Source: Prochlorococcus sp. AG-412-C21 (GTDB lineage Bacteria > Cyanobacteriota > Cyanobacteriia > PCC-6307 > Cyanobiaceae). Taken from it: a DNA stretch of 34,611 bases. The position numbers were made by a program, and so were the translations under genes. Within the stretch, counting starts at the first letter, position 1, and each line of letters opens with the position of its first letter. Shown piece after piece: positions 27,363 through 34,602 of the stretch. The notes under the pieces are model-generated. The model searched no databases, was not told where the DNA came from, and saw only the letters and a list, made by a program, of their open reading frames with translations. The stretch covers positions 1 through 34,611 of the forward strand of contig QCKZ01000014.1 of assembly GCA_003214975.1 (NCBI GenBank), given 5' to 3'.

Positions 27363-28796
27363 TTATTTACCTACAACCCATGTATCTTTGCATCCTCCAC
27401 CTTGAGAAGAGTTGACTACTAATGATCCTTTTTTTAATGCTACCCTCGTGAGCCCACCTGGGCTAATCCATGAATCTTTCCCTCTCAATATATATGGTCT
27501 TAAATCAACATGACATGGATATAATTCTCCATCACATAAAGATGGGACAGTAGATAATTCTAAGGTTGGTTGTGCGATAAAATTTCTAGGATTCTTTCTA
27601 ATTTTATTAGCGAATTCTTCTATTTCAATGCTCGTTGAGTGAGGCCCAATTAACATTCCATATCCCCCAGCTTCAGCAACAGACTTAACAACAAGTTTTG
27701 GTAAATTTTCTAGAACATATTCCCGATCTTTTTGGTAATGACAAATATATGTTTCTACATTTTTAATAATAATTTCTTCATTAAGATAATATTTAATCAT
27801 TTTTGGAACAAAAGAATAAATCATTTTGTCATCTGCTATTCCTGTCCCAGGTGCATTTGCTAAAGCAACATGACCTGCCTTGAAAACATCAAGTAATCCG
27901 CTTACACCAAGGCAGGAATCTTTTCTGAAATTGAGAGGATCTAAGAAATCATCATCAATTCGTCTATAAATGACATCTACTCTTTTTAATCCAGACGTAG
28001 TTTTTAAATATACATAATCATCATTGCAAATTAAGTCATGACCCTGAACTAGTTGGATGCCCATTTCTTGAGCTAAATAACTATGTTCAAAATAGGCACT
28101 GTTAAAAATTCCTGGAGTTAGTAGAACTATCTTGGGAGTGTCTGTCCAAACAGCAAGTTCTTGAAGAGTTTTTAAAAGATATGATGGATATTCATCAATT
28201 GGTTTTACTATTCTTCCAGAGAAAAGATTAGGGAAAATATTTTTCATAACTAATCTATTTTCTAAAAAATAAGCAACCCCAGAAGGACACCTTAAATTAT
28301 CTTCTAAAACATGCCAATCTCCCTTTCTGTCCCTTATTAAATCAAGTCCTGAAATCTGACACCATTTATTCAACGGAGGTTTGAAACCTATCATCTGTGG
28401 TCTCCAGCCATCTGAAGTCTCTATTAATTCTCTTGGAATTATTCCGTCATTAATTATATTTTGAGAATTATAAATATCATCTAGGAATAAATCAATTGCC
28501 TCAAGCCTTTGTTTTAGACCTTTGTCTAATGTTACCCAATCATCTTTACTAATTATTCTTGGAAGGGGATCAAAAGGTAATATTCTCTCCGTACCTTTTA
28601 AACCAGTATCGTTTAATCTAAAAGTTGCACCATGTCTTAGTAATAATTTTTTTGCTGCTGAATGGTTTCTGTTTAATTCTTCAAGACCCATATTATCTAA
28701 AGAGGACAGAAGTGGAATTAATATTTCTCTAGCAGAGTTAACATTATCCTTAAAGTATTCATCAAAACTATTTTTAGGACGATAACTTGAAAACAT
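27363..28796 (-). CDS. circularly permuted type 2 ATP-grasp protein
   Basis: This is a 477-aa protein of the CP_ATPgrasp_2 (former DUF404/407) family, predicted to ligate a carboxylate to an amine via an acyl phosphate. Family marks: GTERILPFDPLPRIIS, the GLDLIRDRKGDWHVLEDNL and CPSGVAYFLENR block near residues 150-180, VDVIYRRIDDDFLDP, and the Gly loop SVAEAGGYGMLIGP in the ATP site. No substrate is known for the family. It heads the three-gene cluster with alpha-E and transglutaminase. The 136 bp upstream, shared with a divergent small membrane protein gene, should hold the promoter. Confidence 0.93.
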   Translation of the reverse strand: MFSSYRPKNSFDEYFKDNVNSAREILIPLLSSLDNMGLEELNRNHSAAKKLLLRHGATFRLNDTGLKGTERILPFDPLPRIISKDDWVTLDKGLKQRLEAIDLFLDDIYNSQNIINDGIIPRELIETSDGWRPQMIGFKPPLNKWCQISGLDLIRDRKGDWHVLEDNLRCPSGVAYFLENRLVMKNIFPNLFSGRIVKPIDEYPSYLLKTLQELAVWTDTPKIVLLTPGIFNSAYFEHSYLAQEMGIQLVQGHDLICNDDYVYLKTTSGLKRVDVIYRRIDDDFLDPLNFRKDSCLGVSGLLDVFKAGHVALANAPGTGIADDKMIYSFVPKMIKYYLNEEIIIKNVETYICHYQKDREYVLENLPKLVVKSVAEAGGYGMLIGPHSTSIEIEEFANKIRKNPRNFIAQPTLELSTVPSLCDGELYPCHVDLRPYILRGKDSWISPGGLTRVALKKGSLVVNSSQGGGCKDTWVVGK

Positions 28797-28932
28797 ATAT
28801 TTTATCGTTTTATAACTTTTACTTTAGCTTCGAATCTTAATTCGTATTTATGGCTACAAAAAGAAATATCTATTAACTTGAACTATTTCATTATTTTGAT
28901 CATTGAAGTATATTTCCTAAAAATCTAAAAGT

Positions 28933-29169
28933 ATGAGTTCTGGTAATTGGCAATTTGTTTTTTTTAGATATTTCGCAAGCTTTCTTTTTATTCTCTCTCA
29001 TAGTTTGCTGGTGCTTGATCATTTACCCGTTGGGGCGGCACTTCATGGACTTGGGGAAGTTTTTATTGCACCTTGGGCTTATAAGGAAAGAGCTTGGGAT
29101 CTTGTAGTTATTGCAGTTTTATTTTTCTTCTTCGATATTTGGGGTCTCATAAACACCCCTTGGAATTAA
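28933..29169 (+). CDS. small membrane protein, unknown function
   Basis: This is a 78-aa protein with two hydrophobic segments (about residues 9-27 and 55-70), aromatic-rich and ending GLINTPWN. The segment DHLPVGAALHGLGEVFIAPW has conserved-looking His and Gly residues between the helices. It reads as a typical picocyanobacterial conserved small membrane protein. No function is known. It is divergent from the ATP-grasp gene and 31 bp upstream of the small secreted protein. Confidence 0.7.
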   Translation: MSSGNWQFVFFRYFASFLFILSHSLLVLDHLPVGAALHGLGEVFIAPWAYKERAWDLVVIAVLFFFFDIWGLINTPWN

Positions 29170-29200
29170 CTGTTATTATTTAAATACTAATTTTGCAAAA

Positions 29201-29434
29201 ATGATATTAAAAATAAAATCTAATTTTTATCAAATTTTTAGATTAATTTTTCTTTTAGTTTTAACAAATATTCCCAATTTATATGCACACAATTTATTTA
29301 ACGGTGGTTGCAGGGAACATTGTGGACAAAAAGTTAAAGCAATTAATAATAAAAAACAATTAAATAATATAAATGATCAAATTGATAATGAGAGTAATAA
29401 TTCATGTTTAAATAAATCTCTTTGTAGAGGTTGA
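29201..29434 (+). CDS. small secreted Cys-rich protein, unknown
   Basis: This is a 77-aa protein with a signal peptide (hydrophobic residues 11-22, likely cut after NLYA near residue 29), leaving about 48 residues. It has four cysteines: CREHC (Cys37, Cys41) and SCLNKSLC (Cys69, Cys75), the last close to the C-terminal RG. The spacer is Asn/Lys-rich. The paired cysteines in an exported peptide suggest disulfides or metal binding. No family is recognised. Confidence 0.65.
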   Translation: MILKIKSNFYQIFRLIFLLVLTNIPNLYAHNLFNGGCREHCGQKVKAINNKKQLNNINDQIDNESNNSCLNKSLCRG

Positions 29435-29459
29435 TCTCTTGGAATTTATTTAATCTGTT

Positions 29460-29735
29460 TCATGAAATTGTATCTTTGATGATTATCGAATGGTTCCTAT
29501 TTGCTTGATAATTTTTATTAGGAGGATTGACTTGATTTTTAATTAAAAAAATTAAACTATATATTAACGGTAAAAGTAGAGACGACGCAGCAACTAAAGC
29601 AATTATCTGGTTTAACCTAATAAATGGTTTTTTTACGAGATCCTCTCCGCACAAGCCACAAATCAGAGTTCCTTTTGAGGATTGTTTTTGAAATTGATAT
29701 TTAGGATTGCAATAGGGGCAATAATATCTAACCAT
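29460..29735 (-). CDS. zinc-ribbon membrane protein, unknown
   Basis: This is a 91-aa protein with an N-terminal zinc ribbon (CPYC at residues 6-9 and CGLCG at about 26-30) followed by one hydrophobic helix (about residues 46-67). Two CxxC knuckles 16 residues apart strongly suggest bound zinc. The C-terminal tail is polar. Function unknown. It is convergent with the secreted Cys-rich gene (25 bp between stops). Confidence 0.65.
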   Translation of the reverse strand: MVRYYCPYCNPKYQFQKQSSKGTLICGLCGEDLVKKPFIRLNQIIALVAASSLLLPLIYSLIFLIKNQVNPPNKNYQANRNHSIIIKDTIS

Positions 29736-29798
29736 CTTTTATTTTTTATTGTTTTAATCATTATCTATAAAACGAGAAGAATGTCATCTTATTAAAAA

Positions 29799-29824
29799 AA
29801 AGAGGGCTTATTTAAGCCCTCTTT
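29799..29824 (-). terminator. orphan intrinsic terminator on the minus strand
   Basis: AAAGAGGGCTTA and TAAGCCCTCTTT form a near-perfect 12-bp stem with a 2-nt loop. On the minus strand it is followed by a run of eight T; the plus strand has no T run. It can only end a leftward transcript coming from beyond 29825, where no intact minus-strand gene is found until WD40 (stop at 30482). Confidence 0.8.
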
Positions 29825-29825
29825 C

Positions 29826-30291
29826 ATCTCTTACTTATATTTTTACTGAAGTTAATAACGCACCTAAATCATCGATCCTTGTTGCTAACTTCCATTAAGC
29901 TAATGCTTACCAAAATTAACTAATTGTCTTTAACTGGGGCAAAAACTCTAGAATTAAGCTTGTTTCTTAAAGGGCACCTAAACGATGCAGAAGAAGGAAG
30001 CTTAGACATTAATAAAAAATAATTGGAGCAGTTAATTAAATTAGTCCGGTTTATTCCGAAATTTCAGGCAGGCTATCGATCATTTTGAAAGACCTCCTAG
30101 AACTCAACAATTTAAAATTAGGAAAATTTTTCTCTAAAGACAATCCGTTTTTATACGCATTGCTTTTTAATTAAAAATGTCCGAGAGTAGTAATCGCTTT
30201 AAATTTTTTTAGATATTTTTAGTAAGTTTTGCTTATTTCTTTTGGTATTTAATTCGTCTATCTTAATTTTAAATAATTGAGGAAATCTTTT
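29826..30291. other. gene-free stretch with decayed-looking reading frames
   Basis: No intact gene is seen in these 466 bp. On the minus strand an AGGAGG ribosome site (30092-30097) precedes ATG (30081-30083) reading MIDSLPEISE and then TAA. The same frame ends 246 bp later as LATRIDDLGALLTSVKI and TAA (29835-29837), eleven bases from the orphan terminator, but holds seven further in-frame TAA. On the plus strand, a frame from TTG 29924 to TGA 30088 is open except for one TAA at 30020. These are consistent with a decayed small gene, or with an unrecognised RNA, or chance. I see no tRNA, tmRNA, SRP RNA or RNase P RNA motif. Confidence 0.4.
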
Positions 30292-30447
30292 ATGAATCAT
30301 TCTAAAGAAGTTAGTAAAACTGATAAATCCAATCCTATAGACGAATATTTTCAATGTCTTTCATATTGCGATATTCACCCAAAAGGGATAGATAATGACT
30401 GTGAGGTTATTTGTATGGAAAGACATTTAAAAGCTAACTATTGGTAG
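30292..30447 (+). CDS. 51-aa twin CX3C protein, unknown function
   Basis: This is a short gene starting at ATG 30292 with a good ribosome site (TTGAGGAAA about 7 bases upstream). The 51-aa product has a polar N-terminus, then two CX3C motifs: FQCLSYC (Cys22, Cys26) and DCEVIC (Cys37, Cys41), separated by ten residues, and ends HLKANYW. The spacing predicts a helical hairpin closed by two disulfides or binding a metal. There is no signal peptide or transmembrane segment. Such short Cys-paired proteins are common in Prochlorococcus. It is convergent with WD40 (34 bp between stops). Confidence 0.75.
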   Translation: MNHSKEVSKTDKSNPIDEYFQCLSYCDIHPKGIDNDCEVICMERHLKANYW

Positions 30448-30481
30448 TTTGAATTATTTTTGTTTTACTGCTTGAATCCCT

Positions 30482-31540
30482 TCAAAAAGAGTTAGTACGA
30501 ACTTTAAATTTCCATACATTTACTACACCTTTTGCGTTAACTGCAGCTAGTGCACAATCATCAGGTCTCCACGAAAGTGCACCCACTAAATCGCCCGCGA
30601 ATGCTGCCCCAACTGGGTCACCATTGCCATCATCTTTTAGGAAACTTGCGACAACAGAACCATCTCTAGATCCTGAGGCTACAAGCATGCCTTTATTTGA
30701 AAAAGCTAGGCTAGAAATAGGCTCGGTATGGTGCAATAGCTCTCCCGGCATAGTTCCCTCTGGACCATCACCTATAAAGCTCCATACTGTGATTCTCTCG
30801 CTACCACTAGTTGCTAATAATTTTCCACTATCATCAAAGGAAAGATGACTAGGTTTTCCTGGGTATCCAGTCATTTCAGCATCCATTCCAGTTGATCTTC
30901 TCCAAAAATGAACTGAATTGTCTTGACTCCCGCAGGCGACTATATCACCATCAGGACTTAATTCCATTGAGACTAATGATCCTTGCCACTCGAGTTTTTG
31001 ATTCGTTTTATTATTTACTATGTCAAAGAATGTTACTCTCCCGTAGCAGGCTGTAGCTAGCTCATTATTATTTGACCATTTTATTGCACTTACTGTGCTT
31101 GGATGATCATCTGAGACCCATTTTTCTTCACCAATTTCATTGAAAACATATACTTTTTTTGAAGAAGCTACTGCAAGAAATAAGCCATCATTTGACCACT
31201 TAAGATGCTCTACCCAAGCCTTGCCAAGATCGAGAGTTTTAATTACTTTACCTTCGTGGCAATTATATATTTGAATATTCCCATCTTGACCGGAAGTTGC
31301 AAAAATCTCTCCTTCTGGATGAATGGACATTGCTAGTAGACCACCAGAGTGTGTATTTTCTTTTTTCCAAATAATTTTCCCAGTATCTCCTTCAAAGGCA
31401 AAAATACCTCCTGCTACATCCCCAACAATGAATAACTTTCCTTTAATAGCCCAACCACAAACTATTGCATAATCATTAACTTCAGCTGTCCATCCCTCAT
31501 GGAACATGCCTCTTGGGCTAAATGATTCTATATCAGGCAT
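30482..31540 (-). CDS. WD40-repeat protein of the zinc locus
   Basis: This is a 352-aa protein made of WD40-type blades, predicted to form a seven-bladed propeller. Visible repeat units include SIHPEGEIFATSGQDGNIQIY, LKWSNDGLFLAVASSKKVYVF, LSPDGDIVACGSQDNSVHFW, LAFSNKGMLVASGSRDGSVV and LSWRPDDCALAAVNAKGVVNVW. There is no signal peptide, so it is cytosolic. Its start overlaps the end of cobW by 13 nt, so it is translationally coupled to the GTPase and likely acts with it. A scaffold or adaptor role in metal delivery is inferred from position only. Confidence 0.88.
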   Translation of the reverse strand: MPDIESFSPRGMFHEGWTAEVNDYAIVCGWAIKGKLFIVGDVAGGIFAFEGDTGKIIWKKENTHSGGLLAMSIHPEGEIFATSGQDGNIQIYNCHEGKVIKTLDLGKAWVEHLKWSNDGLFLAVASSKKVYVFNEIGEEKWVSDDHPSTVSAIKWSNNNELATACYGRVTFFDIVNNKTNQKLEWQGSLVSMELSPDGDIVACGSQDNSVHFWRRSTGMDAEMTGYPGKPSHLSFDDSGKLLATSGSERITVWSFIGDGPEGTMPGELLHHTEPISSLAFSNKGMLVASGSRDGSVVASFLKDDGNGDPVGAAFAGDLVGALSWRPDDCALAAVNAKGVVNVWKFKVRTNSF

Positions 31541-32883
31541 TTTTCAAAACCTTCTCGCATCTCTTTCTCGTCCAAATTCCTACCTATAAAAACAAGTTGG
31601 TTCCTACGAGGTTCGTTACCCCATTCTTTATCAGGTTGCGCTGTAAATAGCATATGTACCCCTTGAAAAACTATTCTCTGTGGGTTTCCTGAGTAGCTAA
31701 TGAAACCTTTTGTTCTAAATATATCCACACCTTTTTCAGAAAGAAGTCTGCCCAGCCAAGTATTAAGTTTTTCTGGATCAACATCTCCAAATCGTTCAAT
31801 TGCAATTGACGTTACTTCATCATCGTGTTCGTGCTCAGCTTGCCAGAATCTTTCAGTATTAAATGGAATCTCTTTTGAATTATTTTCTTCACTTTTAATG
31901 ACTTTCATATTGAATTCTTCAGCAGTGTGCTGTGTAAACAAACCTATTTTTGTTGGCTTTTCTATGTTCAGGATGAAGGATTTATTCCCTTTATCCACCA
32001 ATTTGAGATTTATATGTTCTCCAAATGGGATAGTATTTCCAGGATCTAAACTGTTAGTTTTTTCTGCATAAAGTCTTACGGAAGATTCTGCACCATCTTT
32101 AAGTTCTTCTTCACTCTCACCTTGGTTAACGAGAGCTACTAGTGACATTTCTGGATCGGGTCCTTCTTCTAGCATTAATTCATATTTACCTGCAGCAAGA
32201 TCGTAAACACCTGTCCACTCAAAAGGATATTCTGGTTCAAGAAATGTTGGTCTGCGTTTAAGGATCTGATCGAGATCAAATGCACTTAGATTTAGGACTG
32301 TTTCGATGGGTACTTGAGCATTCTCGGCTCGAATGATTCGAGTCATTCTGTTCATATCTCTCAATCTCGATTCAAGAGTATCTAGATCATCATCAGAGAC
32401 TAAATCAGTTTTGTTTAGGACAAGAACATCTGCAAATGCAACTTGTTCTGAACTTTCATCACTTCTTCCTAATTGCTGATCAATATGTGCCGCATCAACT
32501 AAAGTCACAATTCCATCGAGAGTAAATTCGGAACTAATTTCTTCATCCATGAAAAAAGTCTGAGCAACTGGGCCTGGATCTGCTAATCCTGTCGTTTCTA
32601 CTAAAACATAGTCAAACTTATCTCTTCTTTTCATAAGGTTGCCAAGGACTCTTATTAAATCCCCGCGAACAGTACAACAAATGCACCCATTTGACATCTC
32701 AAATACTTCTTCGTCGGCATTAATTACGAGCCCTTGATCTATACCTACTTCACCGTATTCATTTTCAATTACGGCAATTCTTTTACCATGCTCTTCACTT
32801 AATATTCTATTAAGAAGAGTCGTTTTCCCTGAGCCAAGGAATCCAGTGAGGATAGTTACGGGAACTTTATCTTTGATGCTCAT
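31528..32883 (-). CDS. CobW/ZNG1-type zinc-regulated GTPase with extra inserted domain
   Basis: This is a 451-aa COG0523 GTPase. Walker A is GFLGSGKTT (residues 14-22); the metal-binding CICC (Cys67, Cys69, Cys70) and NKTD (157-160) are in place, and a CobW C-terminal domain starts near residue 355 (VTSIAIERFGDVDPEKLN). Members are nucleotide-driven metallochaperones; zinc is favoured here because the gene follows a ZnuA-like protein. Between the GTPase and C-terminal domains lies an added segment of about 130 residues (220-350), starting YPFEWTGVYDLAAGKYE and containing LFTQHTAEEF, then AEHEHDDEV. A typical YjiA is near 320 aa, so this is a long subtype. The insert resembles one in the adjacent binding protein. 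Confidence 0.92.
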   Translation of the reverse strand: MSIKDKVPVTILTGFLGSGKTTLLNRILSEEHGKRIAVIENEYGEVGIDQGLVINADEEVFEMSNGCICCTVRGDLIRVLGNLMKRRDKFDYVLVETTGLADPGPVAQTFFMDEEISSEFTLDGIVTLVDAAHIDQQLGRSDESSEQVAFADVLVLNKTDLVSDDDLDTLESRLRDMNRMTRIIRAENAQVPIETVLNLSAFDLDQILKRRPTFLEPEYPFEWTGVYDLAAGKYELMLEEGPDPEMSLVALVNQGESEEELKDGAESSVRLYAEKTNSLDPGNTIPFGEHINLKLVDKGNKSFILNIEKPTKIGLFTQHTAEEFNMKVIKSEENNSKEIPFNTERFWQAEHEHDDEVTSIAIERFGDVDPEKLNTWLGRLLSEKGVDIFRTKGFISYSGNPQRIVFQGVHMLFTAQPDKEWGNEPRRNQLVFIGRNLDEKEMREGFEKCLI

Positions 32884-32961
32884 TTACTGATTTTTACTAA
32901 ATAAATAATAGTCTAATAATAGTAATAATAAGAAATGAAAACCGTTTTTATTTAGAAAAAT

Positions 32962-34563
32962 TTAATCTGAAAGTTTGTACCATTCAGACTCAAGATTGGA
33001 GCCAGATTCTTTATCACAGCTTCCACCTAATGAATCAACAATTGTACAAGTGTTGTGAACCGCTACTGAAACCGTATTCCCGTCCATCATCAATCCATCA
33101 ACGAATATTTGATTAGAAGCTAAAGGTACTGAACTTTGTCTACTTAAGTTTCTTAATAACTTAGATGCTGGAATTTGTTCAGGAAATATTGCCTGAACTT
33201 TCTCTTCATCTAACATTTTTAAAGTCGAACTTATGTTTTCTGGCCTTAAGCTTGAGGAGTCTCCAAGAAAGTCAAGTAAACTAATAGTTTCAAAACCAAA
33301 TGCATCACCGTAGTATTCAAGTGCTTTGTGTTTAGAGACAATTACTTTGTTTTCCTCAGGAATAGAGCTTACTTGTTCGACGATCCAACTATCTAAGCCT
33401 TCTAGAAGTGAATCAGCTTTTTCGAATCTTTCATTAATTAGTTTTCTGTCCCCTCTATTAAAAACTGAAATATCTTTTTTTAAGTTTTTACTTATAACAT
33501 CTCCCATTTTTATGATGTTATGTGGATCATGCCATACATGTGGATCTAGACCTCCATGGTCATGATGGTGATGATGCCCCTCGCCTTCGTCTGGTACTTG
33601 TGCTATCGGTTCGACATCACTATTTGAAACGTCTTTAAAAAAGTGTTGAGTTGCTTCAAACTCAAAAGGCATGTGTTCAGTAAAAAATATATATTGACCA
33701 TCTTCTTTGATTTCCACGTTAAAAACAGTGCTTTCTTTTCTTTGATCAAAGTTAAGAATAAAAGCTTTATTACTTTCGATCAGTGTACCATTATTTTTTC
33801 TGCTTATTGAGTCTTTAGATCCTAATAATTCTTTAGCTAAATCTTCAGAACCTTCTATATCATTAGATTTGAGAATCACCATCTTCATTGCAGGATCTGC
33901 ATATTCGCCATCAACTTTTTCAAATGACCATTTGTAGGAACCCTTAGAAAGCTGGAATTTACCTGCCCATTCGAAATCACCTTCAGCGTGATCATCATGT
34001 CCACCATGGTCTGAGTGATCATCGTGACCTCCATGATCAGAATGATCATCTACCTTAGCTGAATGTTCAGCATGATCATCATGTCCATCATGGTCTGAGT
34101 GATCATCGTGACCTCCATGATCAGAATGATCATCTACCTTAGCTGAATGTTCAGCATGATCATCATGTCCATCATGGTCTGAGTGATCATCTACGTCTAT
34201 TGCACTAACACCTACAACAACAGTATTCTTTTTACTTTCCCAATTTCTCATACTTGGAGTCATTTCTTTACCAAGAGTGAATACTTTGTCTGCGCTATTT
34301 AATAATTGAGCTTGTCTTGGATTTATCTTTAAGTCATGAACATCCTGTTTCCTATCTACTAAGCATGTAACTTCGTCAGAAGGTAATGCAATTGATTTAA
34401 CTAAATCACAAACTAGTGGTTCAACTGCTACATATGACTTTCCTTTGGCCATGACATCCTGCCCAAAACCAGAAAATATTATCGTTCCTGCGATAAGGGA
34501 ATTTTTAATAATTGACTTACTTGAAACTGTTTTATTTGTTAAAAGTCTTTTAAAAATTGACAT
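32962..34563 (-). CDS. znuA: ZnuA-like zinc-binding protein with His-rich repeat and inserted domain
   Basis: This is a 533-aa periplasmic metal-binding protein (family 9), far longer than the usual 300 aa. There is a signal peptide (hydrophobic 18-34), and the canonical His in QDVHDLKI is His76. A His/Asp repeat (residues 125-192; DDHSDHDGHDDHAEHSAKV units) follows, then an inserted domain (about 195-325; FEWAGKFQLSKGSYKW to FTEHMPFEFE), then HHHHHDHGG and the second ligand region DPHVWHDPHN. The remaining core has SKHKALEYYGDAFGF (His412) and IFPEQIP (Glu462). The His loop is expected to collect zinc. A Zur-like box lies directly upstream; the ABC permease and ATPase are not in the window. 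Manganese is a less likely alternative. Confidence 0.9.
   Translation of the reverse strand: MSIFKRLLTNKTVSSKSIIKNSLIAGTIIFSGFGQDVMAKGKSYVAVEPLVCDLVKSIALPSDEVTCLVDRKQDVHDLKINPRQAQLLNSADKVFTLGKEMTPSMRNWESKKNTVVVGVSAIDVDDHSDHDGHDDHAEHSAKVDDHSDHGGHDDHSDHDGHDDHAEHSAKVDDHSDHGGHDDHSDHGGHDDHAEGDFEWAGKFQLSKGSYKWSFEKVDGEYADPAMKMVILKSNDIEGSEDLAKELLGSKDSISRKNNGTLIESNKAFILNFDQRKESTVFNVEIKEDGQYIFFTEHMPFEFEATQHFFKDVSNSDVEPIAQVPDEGEGHHHHHDHGGLDPHVWHDPHNIIKMGDVISKNLKKDISVFNRGDRKLINERFEKADSLLEGLDSWIVEQVSSIPEENKVIVSKHKALEYYGDAFGFETISLLDFLGDSSSLRPENISSTLKMLDEEKVQAIFPEQIPASKLLRNLSRQSSVPLASNQIFVDGLMMDGNTVSVAVHNTCTIVDSLGGSCDKESGSNLESEWYKLSD
33985..34191 (-). repeat. 84-bp tandem repeat encoding the His/Asp loop
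   Basis: An 84-bp unit is repeated about 2.5 times within znuA; copies starting at 34021 and 34105 are identical over about 87 bases, then diverge at 34192. Towards the 5' coordinate the match decays (differences near 34003, 33987 and 33984). The unit encodes 28 residues with many His and Asp. Near-identity at DNA level means recent duplication and likely length variation between strains. Confidence 0.9.
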
Positions 34564-34587
34564 AAATAATTATTAAATACTTAAAAA

Positions 34588-34602
34588 TGATAATCATTTT
34601 CA
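34588..34602. promoter_or_regulatory. Zur-type operator upstream of znuA
   Basis: TGATAATCATTTTCA is a 7-1-7 imperfect palindrome (one mismatch) 25 bp upstream of the znuA start. It fits the Fur/Zur box form TGATAAT-N-ATTATCA reported for cyanobacterial Zur. Its position implies repression of the znuA-cobW-WD40 transcript when zinc is plentiful. Fur or another family member could bind instead. Confidence 0.7.

Noticed and set aside
29920-30009. 29-aa minus-strand frame starting at ATG 30009
   Set aside because: No ribosome site precedes it and no family is recognised; it is kept only as part of the general description of the gap.
30040-30174. 44-codon plus-strand open frame in the 29.8-30.3 kb gap
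   Set aside because: It has no normal start codon near its 5' end and no ribosome site; the length is within chance for one of six frames.
33985-34191. CRISPR-like regular repeats
   Set aside because: The repeats are contiguous with no unique spacers and lie in frame inside znuA, encoding a His/Asp-rich loop.
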